Shown here one piece after another: positions 20,943-29,605 of a DNA stretch of 64,000 nucleotides. The notes beneath the pieces were generated by a model. It did not search any database. It was not told where the DNA came from and worked only from the letters and a program-made list of their open reading frames with translations. Source of the DNA: Pseudobdellovibrio exovorus JSS. GTDB lineage: Bacteria > Bdellovibrionota > Bdellovibrionia > Bdellovibrionales > Bdellovibrionaceae. The stretch is taken from positions 62,001-126,000 of the forward strand of contig NC_020813.1 of the NCBI RefSeq assembly GCF_000348725.1. Direction: 5' to 3'. The position numbers were made by a program, and so were the translations under genes. Position 1 is the first letter of the stretch. The number at the start of each line of letters is the position of its first letter.

Positions 20943-21836
20943 ATGAAACTTAAAGACGTCTTTGAAAAATCAGTTCAGTTCTTTAAAGAAAAGAAAATCG
21001 AAACAGCGCGGTTAGATGCCGAGCTGTTGATCTCTGCTGCGCTGAAGTTTGATCGTCTGCAAATCTATTTAAAATACGAACAGCCACTCAGCGAAGCCGA
21101 AGTCACAGCTTGTCGTGAAGTGGTTCGTCGCCGCTCGCAAGGTGAGCCCGTGGCCTATATTCTGGGTGAACGTGGCTTCTACGGAGAAATGTTCAAAGTC
21201 GGCGCTGGGGTTTTAATTCCTCGCCCTGAAACGGAAATGATCGTGGAAGAGGCGCTAGAGTTTCTAAAGACAAAAGCCGAGCACTTCACTGAAAATAATC
21301 CGCCGCGAATTTTAGATCTAGGTGCAGGAACGGGCTGTATCGGATTCTCAATTTTAAAAAACCACCCTACGGCCACTTTGATCAGTGTAGAAAAATCACC
21401 GGAAGCTTTTTCCTATTTAAAACAAAACCAAGAGCTTTTGGGTTTATCGGATCGCTCGCAACTGATACTGGCCGATGCTCTAGATGCTCAGTTATCCAAC
21501 CAGTTATCTGGTCCGTTATCTGGCCAAAAATTCGATGTGATTGTGGCGAACCCTCCGTACATTGCCTCTGATGACCAACAGACAGAAGAAAATGTACGCA
21601 AGTTTGAACCGGCTTCGGCCTTATTTGCGCCAGATGCGGGTTTCAGTGCTTTAGAGCAGTGGTCGAGCCACTATCAGCCCGCATTAAACGCAGGTGGATT
21701 GATGCTCTTTGAAATGGGCTACACGCAGGGTCTACGCATGCAGGCCCACTTCGAAGGGCTGGCGAGCTTTGCCAATGTCCAAGTCTTAAAAGATTTGTCA
21801 GGCCTTGATCGCATCATCAAAGCGCTTAATAATTAG
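20943..21836 (+). CDS. prmC: Release-factor glutamine methyltransferase
   Basis: Methylates the Gln of the GGQ motif in release factors, using S-adenosylmethionine. The 297-residue protein has an N-terminal helical domain, the SAM motif LDLGAGTGCIG and the catalytic NPPY motif (VIVANPPYIAS). A short repeated segment (QLSNQLSGPLSGQ) before the NPPY motif looks like a local expansion. It is directly followed by the repeat B hairpin. Confidence 0.94.
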   Translation: MKLKDVFEKSVQFFKEKKIETARLDAELLISAALKFDRLQIYLKYEQPLSEAEVTACREVVRRRSQGEPVAYILGERGFYGEMFKVGAGVLIPRPETEMIVEEALEFLKTKAEHFTENNPPRILDLGAGTGCIGFSILKNHPTATLISVEKSPEAFSYLKQNQELLGLSDRSQLILADALDAQLSNQLSGPLSGQKFDVIVANPPYIASDDQQTEENVRKFEPASALFAPDAGFSALEQWSSHYQPALNAGGLMLFEMGYTQGLRMQAHFEGLASFANVQVLKDLSGLDRIIKALNN

Positions 21837-21839
21837 TTG

Positions 21840-21890
21840 GTGCCAGGCCCTGTTTACGGACGCAATGTGTCCGTAAACAGGGCCTGGCAC
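21840..21890. repeat. Repeat family B, copy 2: perfect 22-bp inverted repeat
   Basis: The arms 21840-21861 and 21869-21890 are perfect reverse complements (22/22) with a seven-base loop. The left arm begins GTGCCAGGCCCTGTTTACGG. It starts three bases after the prmC stop and ends 17 bases before murA, so a folded transcript would put a very stable hairpin next to the murA ribosome binding site. There is no T run, so it is not a standard terminator. Confidence 0.9.
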
Positions 21891-21907
21891 TCTTAAAAGG
21901 AATTTAT

Positions 21908-23161
21908 ATGGATAAAATGTTGATCACAGGTGGTTACCAGCTTAATGGCCAAGTTGCAGCTAGCGGAGCAAAGAATTCCGCTCTTCCAATTTTGTTTTCA
22001 ACATTATTAGCGGAAGGCGAACATCACTTTGATAACGTTCCACTTCTTAAAGACATTGAATCTACAGCGGAACTTTTACAGAGCTTAGGTTGTGACAGTC
22101 ATCGCGAAGGTCACTCGTTCAAAGTTCATGTAACAAAATTAAAATCATTTGAAGCTCACTACGATCTTGTTAGAAAAATGCGCGCGAGCATTTTGTGTTT
22201 GGGTCCGATCTTAGCAAAATATGGTGAAGCTGTCGTTTCACTTCCAGGTGGCTGTGCGATCGGAACACGTCCGATTGATTTGCACTTAGATGCTATGAAA
22301 CAACTGGGTGCTGAAATTGAATTGAAAGATGGTTACGTATTAGCGAAGGCAAAAAAACTAAAAGGCGGCACAGTTTTTTTTGAAAAAACAACTGTGGGCG
22401 GTACAGAGAATTTAATGATGGCCGCCACTTTAGCAGAAGGTGTGACGATCATTGAAAATGCCGCCAAAGAGCCAGAGATCGTGGATCTAGCGAACTATCT
22501 GAACAAGATGGGAGCCAAAATCACAGGCCATGGCACGAGTGTGATGCGCATTGAGGGTGTAGATAAATTAACTCCAGCACGTCATAGTATTATGCCAGAC
22601 AGAATTGAAGCGGGAACACTTTTGATTGCAGGTGCGATCACTTCCGGAGAGGTAGAGGTCACTCACTGTCAGCCACATGACTTAGAAGCGTTGATTTTAA
22701 AAATGCGCGAGAGTGGTTTTAAAATTGAAACGACTGCTAATAGTATCAAAGTTTTTGCGACGAAAACATGGGAAGCGGTTGATATCACGACAGCTCCACA
22801 TCCACTGTTCCCCACAGACTTACAAGCGCAGTTTATGGCTTTGATGACAGTGGCTCGCGGCACGAGCGTGATCACAGAAACAGTTTTTGAAAATCGCTTT
22901 ATGCACGTGAATGAGTTAATGCGCCTAGGTGCAGACATCACTCCGAAATCACAGGTCGCCGTTGTGCGTGGAAAACCAGATGGCTTAACTGCGGCTCCGG
23001 TTATGGCGACAGATTTGCGTGCCAGTGCCTCATTGGTATTAGCGGGTTTGATTGCTAAAGGTGAAACCACAGTCGGCCGTATTTATCACTTAGACCGTGG
23101 CTACGAAGGTTTAGAAACGAAGTTATCTGCGTTAGGTGCGAAAGTCCGCAGAGCTCACTAG
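21908..23161 (+). CDS. murA: UDP-N-acetylglucosamine 1-carboxyvinyltransferase
   Basis: First committed step of peptidoglycan synthesis: transfers enolpyruvate from PEP to UDP-GlcNAc. The 417-residue protein has the start GAKNSALPIL and the fosfomycin-target Cys in LPGGCAIGTRPIDLH, so sensitivity is expected if the drug enters the cell. The DLRASASLVLAGL and RGYEGLETKL segments near the end are typical. AAAAGGA lies before the ATG. Confidence 0.96.
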   Translation: MDKMLITGGYQLNGQVAASGAKNSALPILFSTLLAEGEHHFDNVPLLKDIESTAELLQSLGCDSHREGHSFKVHVTKLKSFEAHYDLVRKMRASILCLGPILAKYGEAVVSLPGGCAIGTRPIDLHLDAMKQLGAEIELKDGYVLAKAKKLKGGTVFFEKTTVGGTENLMMAATLAEGVTIIENAAKEPEIVDLANYLNKMGAKITGHGTSVMRIEGVDKLTPARHSIMPDRIEAGTLLIAGAITSGEVEVTHCQPHDLEALILKMRESGFKIETTANSIKVFATKTWEAVDITTAPHPLFPTDLQAQFMALMTVARGTSVITETVFENRFMHVNELMRLGADITPKSQVAVVRGKPDGLTAAPVMATDLRASASLVLAGLIAKGETTVGRIYHLDRGYEGLETKLSALGAKVRRAH

Positions 23162-23188
23162 TAAAATTATCTGTAGATTCGGTAGAGC

Positions 23189-23509
23189 TTAGCGACGAGT
23201 TTGGCAAAGCTCTACTTTTTGTTCGGCAATAAGATTACGTCCATAAGAATCATCAAAGCATTTAATAGGATCGTTAGAGGTCGCACCGGAACACAAGGCT
23301 ACCTTTTGACGAGCATCTAAGTTGCGACCACTGGCCTCATCAAAGCAAATCACAGGAGCATTTGAAACCGCGCCCGCACAAAGAGTTACTTTTTGTGAAG
23401 CTAATAGATTTCTTCCTGCAGCTTCGTCATAACAAACCACTGGCGCTGATGTCTGAGCATGGGCGATAAAAGAAAACATCAAACAAAGACCTGCAAGTGT
23501 GAACTTCAT
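23189..23509 (-). CDS. Small secreted protein with three Cys-flanked repeats
   Basis: A 106-residue protein with a signal peptide (ending SFIAHAQ). The rest is three copies of a unit of about 27 residues with the pattern C-[YF]-D-E/D-A/S-x-GRNL-x-A-x-QKV-x-LC. Each unit starts and ends in Cys, so each may close its own disulfide loop. No family is recognised. It has a good ribosome binding site (GAGGAG). It probably acts in the periplasm or outside the cell. Confidence 0.72.
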   Translation of the reverse strand: MKFTLAGLCLMFSFIAHAQTSAPVVCYDEAAGRNLLASQKVTLCAGAVSNAPVICFDEASGRNLDARQKVALCSGATSNDPIKCFDDSYGRNLIAEQKVELCQTRR

Positions 23510-23659
23510 AATAACTCCTCTAAAAATAAGTAAATAGATAAGTGAGTCAGTGTTAGCAAAGGCCTTATAAGTAAATCAATACGGAACCCCGAAATCGGAT
23601 AGTAAGCTGTAATAGCTACTGAGCTGTCAAAGTTGTAGTCGGTAAAAAGTGGGGGTTCG

Positions 23660-23703
23660 GGAATAAAAAAAGCCTCAATCTAGGAGGGGCCAGGATTGAG
23701 GCT
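23660..23703 (-). terminator. Minus-strand terminator of a short transcript
   Basis: AGCCTCAATC (23671-23680) pairs perfectly with GATTGAGGCT (23694-23703). On the minus strand the hairpin is followed by seven T (23664-23670). It therefore ends a transcript coming from the right, which matches the promoter-like site at 23937-23952. Confidence 0.75.
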
Positions 23704-23806
23704 CTAAAACGTTTTGTTATTACTAACAAAGTTTCAATTTTGAATCAGTACATTATCCGTCGGGGCCCATTTGAATTCTGGGAGGGGGTCCTGAACTTTC
23801 AAAAGT

Positions 23807-23923
23807 TTAAGGGGCCTCTGACGAATAATTTAAAACATCTACGAAACGATCAGATTTCGCACCGGCTTTTGCTGACAAAACAAGAACAAGAACGATGTAG
23901 CTGCCGATAATCCATCTCATCAT
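23807..23923 (-). CDS. Small exported peptide (38 residues)
   Basis: A short frame starting MMRWIIG, with a hydrophobic stretch (SYIVLVLVLS) and a signal-cleavage-like AKAGA, then a polar 17-residue tail ending SSEAP. It lies inside the transcript expected from the sigma-54-type promoter just upstream and the terminator at 23660-23703. The predicted start site leaves only about three bases before the ATG and no clear ribosome binding site, so the RNA might instead work as a non-coding RNA. No family is recognised. Confidence 0.45.
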   Translation of the reverse strand: MMRWIIGSYIVLVLVLSAKAGAKSDRFVDVLNYSSEAP

Positions 23924-23936
23924 AAGACAGTACAAT

Positions 23937-23952
23937 AGCAACAGGTGTGCCA
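23937..23952 (-). promoter_or_regulatory. Sigma-54-type promoter (-24/-12)
   Basis: On the minus strand TGGCAC (23952-23947), a five-base spacer and TTGCT (23941-23937) match the RpoN consensus, with exactly ten bases between the GG and GC pairs. The expected transcript start is near 23926. RpoN promoters need an activator bound upstream; dyads suited to that role lie at 24011-24069. Confidence 0.6.
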
Positions 23953-24010
23953 ACTTTCAAAAGCCATATCCTGAAAAACAGAGTATTTTCAAGCCGTTAC
24001 GGCAGATTTT

Positions 24011-24069
24011 CGGTTCCAACTTGGAACCGAGAGTGGTTCCAAGCGTGGACCTTGGTCATGAGTTGGAAC
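24011..24069. promoter_or_regulatory. Cluster of GGTTCCAA/TTGGAACC dyads, likely activator sites
   Basis: CGGTTCCAA (24011-24019) and TTGGAACCG (24021-24029) form a perfect palindrome. Further half-sites are GGTTCCAA (24035-24042) and TTGGAAC (24063-24069). The palindrome is centred about 94 bp upstream of the predicted sigma-54 start, the usual distance for an enhancer-binding protein. The cluster also lies upstream of the TPR gene on the other strand. Confidence 0.55.
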
Positions 24070-24104
24070 TTTCAGCACACTAAGGCTGCACGGGCGTAGC
24101 AGAC

Positions 24105-24120
24105 TTAACTATAATAGAGA
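24105..24120 (+). promoter_or_regulatory. Possible -10 element for the TPR gene
   Basis: TATAAT at 24110-24115, 35 bp before the ATG of the TPR gene. No convincing -35 box is found at the right distance. Confidence 0.35.
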
Positions 24121-24149
24121 AGTTAAGAACATGAGGTGAAGTAAAAGCT

Positions 24150-27131
24150 ATGAGTGATAACTCCGGTGGCCAATGGGTCATCAAGATTCAATCTGATCAG
24201 GTGAAGGGTCCCTATTCGACCGACGCCGTGATTAAAATGATTCTACAAGGAGTCTTTTCGGGTAACGAAGAAATTTGTGCTTATCCGGAAGGTGAATGGA
24301 AAGCTTTAACGAAGCAGCCTGAATTTTATGATGCACTTCTTGAGTCGTTAGAAAATCCTGTTGAAGTCGACAATAAAAAAACACAGAAGATGGAGGCGGA
24401 AACCGTTGTGAAAGCGGTTGAAGTGGCTCCTGTTGCGGCGGATGAAATGCCGCCAATTCCTGAGTTAAAAACCAGCGATGACTTAAAAGAGTTTTTGGAA
24501 AAAGAACTCAATAAAGACAAAGACGAAGAAAATAAACCTGAAAAATCCCGTCGTAATCGCAGCTTAGCCAGAACGGAACTGATGCCGCAGGTGCAGTCGA
24601 TTCCGGTCAACCCAGGTGCCGAGATGATCGCCAATCGCGATCAGAACTTAGAAATTCAGATGAGCGATCTAGAAGATCTGAAGCAAAAAGAAATGGGCAA
24701 ACTTTTGCCTTTTATCTTACTGTGTATCGTCGCCGTCTGCGCCGTGATTTATTTATTGTGGCCAGAAAATCAAACCGAGAAAAAAGGTTGGGCTCTGTAC
24801 GCTCCGAAAAAAGGAGCTGAGGCTTTAGAAGAAACAGAAGTTCGCAATCTTAAAGTTAAAGCTGTACGTGCACTGCAGAGTGGTATCTATGAACAAATTC
24901 TAGTGGCACAACAGGATATGGTCCGCGCCGTTGAAGGTGCTCCAAAAGACCTCGAGGCAATGGGATTGTTGTGTATGATTTACGAACAGCTATGGCCGTA
25001 CACGCGTCAGACAATCGAAGGCGATATTCGCAGTGTTATGGTCGTGACTCAGATGGCGCGAACGCTGAACGCAATTTCAAACTATTCGAATAGCTGTCAG
25101 GCTGTGTACTTATCAGTTCTGGGGCGTGGGCGCGAAGCGCGAAGTCTTGTGGAAAAAACTCTGGATAACCAAACAGAAGAAAAATTTAGTTTAGGGCCAT
25201 TCTTATATTTGATGAAGGCGCAAATGCTGGAAGCTGAAGGAACAACAGTCAATGCGGCGGCCTATTACGAACAAGCGATGAAATTGTGGCCACAGTGGAT
25301 GATTGCCCGATTTGGTTTGGCCAGAATGTTGTTCAAACAAAATAAGTATGAAGAAGCTCGCACTCAGTATGAACAAATGTACGAGTTCAACAAAGAATCC
25401 AAAGCGGCGCTATTTGGTTTGGGTTTAGTTGAAAACAAAGGTCTTCGTAATCCTGAAAAAGCCTACACCTTTTACACCAACGGGTTTCGTTTAAAACAAG
25501 TATTGCCAAAAGATTTTGCCACAGAAGCTTTGCAAAATTACGCGCAACTTCTGATGGAAAAAAACGAAAATAAAAAAGCATTAGAGGCCGCACAAGAAGG
25601 TTATCGCCTGAGTCCGAGTCATCGTGGTTTAAAAGAGATGGTGGTTTCACTGGGTGGGGATGAAAAAGTAGAAAACGCCCAATCTGAAATCATGTTAATT
25701 GGGGATCAATTTTTCCGTAATGGCGATTACATGGTAGCGCAGGCTCAGTACAAAACGGCCTTCGAGCTCGACACGAAAAACGGTTTAGCGGCCTACAAAG
25801 CGGCGCGGGCTCTTTGGTTGATGAATCAGACTCGTGATGCGATCTTATGGTTGGATAAAAGTATCGAAGCCGATCCGAAGCTTTTACCTGCATACGTTTT
25901 AAAATCTGACTATGAATCACAAAAGTACAATTTCCTCGAGGCGGCTAAGACTCTGCAAAAAGCGTCGCGAGCTTTCCCACAAAATCATGAAGTCTTAAAA
26001 GCACAGGCTCTGTTAGAGTTTAGAAAAAACAATATGATGGGCGCCATTCAATATGGTGAGCGCGCAGTGAAACTGTACAGCGCCGATGTGGAGCTATTAA
26101 CTTTATTAGCGCAGGCCCATATTTATTTTTATGTAAATGCTCCAGCCACACGTCAGCAAGATTTGGATCGTAAAGAGGCTTCTAAAACGGCGGCGCAGCG
26201 CTATGCTGGTCGTGCGGTGGATTTAGAGCCTTCATGGCCTGAATCACAGATCACGTGGGCGAAAGTTCTTAGCGCTACCGATGGACCGACACGGGGTCAG
26301 AACTATCTAAAAGAAATGATCAAAGCGTTTCCGTACACATTAGATTATCGTATCGCTTTGGCTGAGTTCTATCGGGATAGCGAAAAGTTCTTAGATTCTT
26401 CGAAGGTGTATGAAGAAGTGGTTAGCATTGACCCGAAAAGTAAACGTGCCAGCTTAGGGTTGGCTGAAGCCTATCGTATTTTAAATAAGCCGGATTTGGC
26501 TCAGAAGTATTACAATATCACATCGGTGTTAGATCCTTCAGATGTAGAGCCTATGGTGGCCAATGCGCGACTGTTAGTTGAAACAGCGGCGGGCAATGAA
26601 GTGCGTGCAAAAATGCAACAGGCTTTAACCAAGTTGTTGTTGGTTAAGAAGATCAATCCTGACTTCCCGAAAGTTTCATTCCTTATGGCCAAGTGCTACA
26701 TGGAATTAGGTGATTACGACAAAGCCATCGAGATGATCAAAGAAGAAAAAACTCGCAACCCTAACATAGCGGATTCCTATATTCTGGCCGCCGAAATCTT
26801 CTTCCGCCGTCAGCAGTATAAAGAGTGTGCCGTCGAGTACTCGGCAGCGACACGTATGCGTCCATCCAGTGCCGAGCTCTATGTGCGGGCTTCCACCTGT
26901 TATCGTATGAGTGACTCGATCGACATCGCTGAGGACATGTTAAATATTGCCGCGCAGAAAGAGTCCGGCTTTGCCGACATCTACCGCGAGCTAGGCTATA
27001 TCTATGAAAGAAAAAATGGTGGTCGAGTTCAGGCTGTACAATATTTCAGAAGATATTTATCATTATCTCCGAATGCCCCTGATAGAACCACTGTCGAAGG
27101 ACGTATTCGCCAAATGGGAGAACAACCTTGA
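24150..27131 (+). CDS. Membrane-anchored TPR protein with GYF-like N-terminal domain
   Basis: A 993-residue protein. The first 60 residues resemble a GYF_2 domain (W-V-I-K-I...KGPYSTDAVIKMILQGVFSGNEE). A charged linker leads to one membrane helix (about 187-205, LLPFILLCIVAVCAVIYLLW). The remaining 780 residues are helical repeats with TPR spacing (for example AAYYEQAMKLWPQWMIARFG and ASLGLAEAYRILNKPDLAQ). It probably organises a protein complex at the inner membrane; partners are unknown. The stop overlaps the start of the next small membrane gene (TTGA). Confidence 0.75.
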   Translation: MSDNSGGQWVIKIQSDQVKGPYSTDAVIKMILQGVFSGNEEICAYPEGEWKALTKQPEFYDALLESLENPVEVDNKKTQKMEAETVVKAVEVAPVAADEMPPIPELKTSDDLKEFLEKELNKDKDEENKPEKSRRNRSLARTELMPQVQSIPVNPGAEMIANRDQNLEIQMSDLEDLKQKEMGKLLPFILLCIVAVCAVIYLLWPENQTEKKGWALYAPKKGAEALEETEVRNLKVKAVRALQSGIYEQILVAQQDMVRAVEGAPKDLEAMGLLCMIYEQLWPYTRQTIEGDIRSVMVVTQMARTLNAISNYSNSCQAVYLSVLGRGREARSLVEKTLDNQTEEKFSLGPFLYLMKAQMLEAEGTTVNAAAYYEQAMKLWPQWMIARFGLARMLFKQNKYEEARTQYEQMYEFNKESKAALFGLGLVENKGLRNPEKAYTFYTNGFRLKQVLPKDFATEALQNYAQLLMEKNENKKALEAAQEGYRLSPSHRGLKEMVVSLGGDEKVENAQSEIMLIGDQFFRNGDYMVAQAQYKTAFELDTKNGLAAYKAARALWLMNQTRDAILWLDKSIEADPKLLPAYVLKSDYESQKYNFLEAAKTLQKASRAFPQNHEVLKAQALLEFRKNNMMGAIQYGERAVKLYSADVELLTLLAQAHIYFYVNAPATRQQDLDRKEASKTAAQRYAGRAVDLEPSWPESQITWAKVLSATDGPTRGQNYLKEMIKAFPYTLDYRIALAEFYRDSEKFLDSSKVYEEVVSIDPKSKRASLGLAEAYRILNKPDLAQKYYNITSVLDPSDVEPMVANARLLVETAAGNEVRAKMQQALTKLLLVKKINPDFPKVSFLMAKCYMELGDYDKAIEMIKEEKTRNPNIADSYILAAEIFFRRQQYKECAVEYSAATRMRPSSAELYVRASTCYRMSDSIDIAEDMLNIAAQKESGFADIYRELGYIYERKNGGRVQAVQYFRRYLSLSPNAPDRTTVEGRIRQMGEQP

Positions 27132-27436
27132 ACCTAACAGACAACCTTAAAAATCTTTCGACAAATGTGCAGCACGGAGCCAAAAACGCCTCTGTAACTT
27201 ATGCTCAGCGCCTTTTACGTTTGGTTTCTGGATTTTTTGTTGGGATGGTGTTGGCCATTATCATTCAGGTCTTCATGCAAAGTGGAACCTTAATGTTGGT
27301 GTTTTTTACGACATTCTTCACGGCGATTATCTATCGTCTTTTGCGCCCACTGACAGTGCTGCAAATTTTTATCTTTGATATCATCTGCGTCTTGATTGCG
27401 GCCTCCTTGCGGATGTATATCATGTTGGCGCCGTAA
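27128..27436 (+). CDS. Small multi-pass membrane protein
   Basis: A 102-residue protein with three hydrophobic segments (about 33-50, 53-70 and 77-99). The TTG start overlaps the stop of the TPR gene by four bases, suggesting coupled translation and a shared task. GGGAG lies about seven bases upstream. No family is recognised. Confidence 0.65.
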   Translation: MNLTDNLKNLSTNVQHGAKNASVTYAQRLLRLVSGFFVGMVLAIIIQVFMQSGTLMLVFFTTFFTAIIYRLLRPLTVLQIFIFDIICVLIAASLRMYIMLAP

Positions 27437-27534
27437 GAGTCTCGGTTAAGCATCTCGGCAAGGAAACAAGGCGAGAGCTTTTAAAGATTTTATTACTCAC
27501 TAAAAATGAACCAATCCTATGAACTGGAGATCCC

Positions 27535-28827
27535 GTGATTGATTTAAAACAACTGGAACGAAAAGCAGAAAATGGTCAAAACTATTACGAAGACTACAAA
27601 CAGGGTCTGATCAATCGTGGTGCTTCCACAGAAGTTTTAGAAAAAATCATGTCGTTGGGCGCGAAACGTCGTGAAGCTTTGACTCAGGCCGAAACGGAAA
27701 AAGCGAAGCAAAACAAATTGAGTGCTGAAGTCGGCAAATTGAAACGCGAAGGTGGCGATGCCTCTGCCGTGCTGGCGGAAGTTGAGCAGTTAAAACAAAA
27801 AGTAAAAGATCTTGAACAAAATGCCACAGCTGTTGATGCAGAAGTGCAAGAGCTGTTGATGACAATTCCGAACAAACCACACAGCTCTGTGCCGGTTGGT
27901 AAGTCTGAGCACGATAATAAAATCGTAGCTGTTGTTGGTGAGCCGACGAAGTTCTCTTTCAAAGCAAAAGAGCATTTCGAAATCGGTGAAAAACTGGGAA
28001 TCATCGACTTTGACCGCGCCGGAAAAACGACAGGTGCACGTTTTACTTTCTTAAAAGGTGCAGCGGCTCAGATGGAGCGCGCGCTGATTCAGTTTATGAT
28101 GGATGTGCAGTCGACTCAGCACGGGTACACCGAAATGATTCCGCCATTTATCGTGAATAGCAAAAGCTTGACGGGTACTGGACAGTTTCCGAAATTCAAA
28201 GAAGATGTGTTTCACTTGGATAACACGGACTACTACTTGATTCCCACAGCGGAAGTACCAGTGACGAATTACTACAACGACGAGACATTGAATGAAGCGG
28301 ATCTGCCGCAGTCGTTCTGTGCGTACTCTCCGTGTTTCCGTTCAGAGGCTGGAAGCTATGGTAAAGATACGAAGGGTTTGATCCGTCAGCATCAGTTCAA
28401 CAAGGTGGAATTGATGACGTTCTGTCATCCATCACAGTCTTATGAAGTGCACGAACAACTGACGTCACACGCCGAAAAGATTTTACAATTATTAGAGCTG
28501 CCGTATCGCAAAATGCTTTTGTGTACAGGTGATATGGGTTTTGGATCGGCGAAGACCTACGATTTGGAAGTTTGGCTTCCGGGTCAAAATGCTTATCGTG
28601 AAATCAGCTCATGCTCGAATTTCGAAGATTTCCAAGCGCGCCGTGCGAACATCCGTTTCAAACCGAAAGATGGCGGTAAGCCACAGTTCGTTCACACCTT
28701 GAACGGCAGCGGTTTAGCTGTGGGTCGTACGTTGGTCGCTATCTTAGAAAACTACCAACGCGAAGATGGCTCGGTCGCCATCCCGAAAGCTCTACAAAAC
28801 TACATGGGCGGCAAAACGGAAATGTAG
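27535..28827 (+). CDS. serS: Seryl-tRNA synthetase
   Basis: Class II aminoacyl-tRNA synthetase charging tRNA-Ser. The 430-residue protein has the N-terminal coiled-coil arm (about 30-105) that grips the long variable arm of tRNA-Ser, and the class II motifs [14 protein letters not shown] and the C-terminal [18 protein letters not shown]. The GTG start is supported by CTGGAGATCCC just upstream. A tRNA-Ser gene lies 640 bp downstream. Repeat A copy 3 begins in its stop codon. Confidence 0.96.
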   Translation: MIDLKQLERKAENGQNYYEDYKQGLINRGASTEVLEKIMSLGAKRREALTQAETEKAKQNKLSAEVGKLKREGGDASAVLAEVEQLKQKVKDLEQNATAVDAEVQELLMTIPNKPHSSVPVGKSEHDNKIVAVVGEPTKFSFKAKEHFEIGEKLGIIDFDRAGKTTGARFTFLKGAAAQMERALIQFMMDVQSTQHGYTEMIPPFIVNSKSLTGTGQFPKFKEDVFHLDNTDYYLIPTAEVPVTNYYNDETLNEADLPQSFCAYSPCFRSEAGSYGKDTKGLIRQHQFNKVELMTFCHPSQSYEVHEQLTSHAEKILQLLELPYRKMLLCTGDMGFGSAKTYDLEVWLPGQNAYREISSCSNFEDFQARRANIRFKPKDGGKPQFVHTLNGSGLAVGRTLVAILENYQREDGSVAIPKALQNYMGGKTEM

Positions 28828-28842
28828 GCCGTACCTTATCCG
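28825..28842 (+). repeat. Dispersed repeat family A, copy 3
   Basis: TAGGCCGTACCTTATCCG matches 17 of 18 bases of copy 1. The serS stop codon TAG is its first three bases. Confidence 0.72.
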
Positions 28843-28877
28843 GCGATATAGACGATTTGGCTCTTAAAGAGATAACT

Positions 28878-29231
28878 TTAGTGAACGCGCAGGCGCCCAG
28901 AACAACTGCATCCGATTTTGTTGGAATTGCGTTGAGCATCGTGGCCACCAATAAAGACTTCGCATTTCATACCTGAGTCGAACTCTGTGATTCTCCATGT
29001 ATGAGTTGTTGTGCGTCCAGGGATCCACACGTGAGGATATCCCATTTCGCGCGCTTCATCGCCCGTGTGTTCTCCGGCGCGCGCCAACTTGTAGCAAGGA
29101 TCAGTGGCCTTTTCACTATCCGACATAACGGTAGCGGTTAGAGTTAAGTCTACTAAAGCACCGTCGCTAGCTATTGCAGAAGTGAATGGGACCAATGCAG
29201 AAAATAAAATTGCTAAAATAAGTCTGTTCAT
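28878..29231 (-). CDS. Small secreted protein of unknown function
   Basis: A 117-residue protein with a signal peptide (ending TSAIA). The mature part has four Cys (DPCYK, MKCEV, GCSCS), a HVWIPGRTT segment and beta-like strands. No family is recognised. It is convergent with serS. The 231 bp between this gene and the tRNA hold the tRNA promoter and nothing else visible. Confidence 0.6.
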   Translation of the reverse strand: MNRLILAILFSALVPFTSAIASDGALVDLTLTATVMSDSEKATDPCYKLARAGEHTGDEAREMGYPHVWIPGRTTTHTWRITEFDSGMKCEVFIGGHDAQRNSNKIGCSCSGRLRVH

Positions 29232-29426
29232 GCAGATCCATCGGAAGAAAGCTAATAGGGGAAAAGAGCGACTAAGGTCCTGCGTAGAGGCTCAGGGGTG
29301 CCCTTGAGACAAGCAAGTCATCACCATGTGAACACTCGTTGTGTGGAAACTGACAAGCCAGAGTGATTTTAAGGGGTTAGGTAGGACTGAAGGTCCAGAA
29401 GAAGCGGTGCGACAATAGAAAACTCG

Positions 29427-29455
29427 TTGAATCGGAATCTCAAATCCAATAAAAC
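29427..29455 (+). promoter_or_regulatory. Promoter of tRNA-Ser
   Basis: TTGAAT (29427-29432), a 17-bp spacer and TAAAAC (29450-29455), ending seven bases before the tRNA. Confidence 0.55.
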
Positions 29456-29462
29456 TAACAAC

Positions 29463-29552
29463 GGAAAGTTGGTAGAGCGGTTGAATACACCAGTCTTGAA
29501 AACTGGCAGCCCTTCGCGGGGCTCGAGGGTTCGAATCCCTCACTTTCCGCCA
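29463..29552 (+). tRNA. tRNA-Ser (anticodon UGA)
   Basis: The acceptor stem GGAAAGT pairs with ACTTTCC, the anticodon stem CCAGT/ACTGG encloses a loop CTTGAAA with anticodon TGA, and there is a long variable arm (GCCCTTCGCGGGGC) and a T-arm GAGGGTTCGAATCCCTC. The CCA end is encoded. The long variable arm and the anticodon agree on serine. Its 3' end is repeated in degenerate form at 40712-40731, marking it as an island insertion site. Confidence 0.95.
29533..29552 (+). repeat. Putative attL: 3' end of tRNA-Ser
   Basis: The last 20 bases of the tRNA gene (GAATCCCTCACTTTCCGCCA) match 40712-40731 at 18 of 20 positions, in the same orientation. The segment between the copies is accessory DNA. 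Confidence 0.65.
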
Positions 29553-29605
29553 CCTCTTCTTTACCTCATCTACAAATATAACAATAAAATTAGTTTTTGG
29601 ATTTT

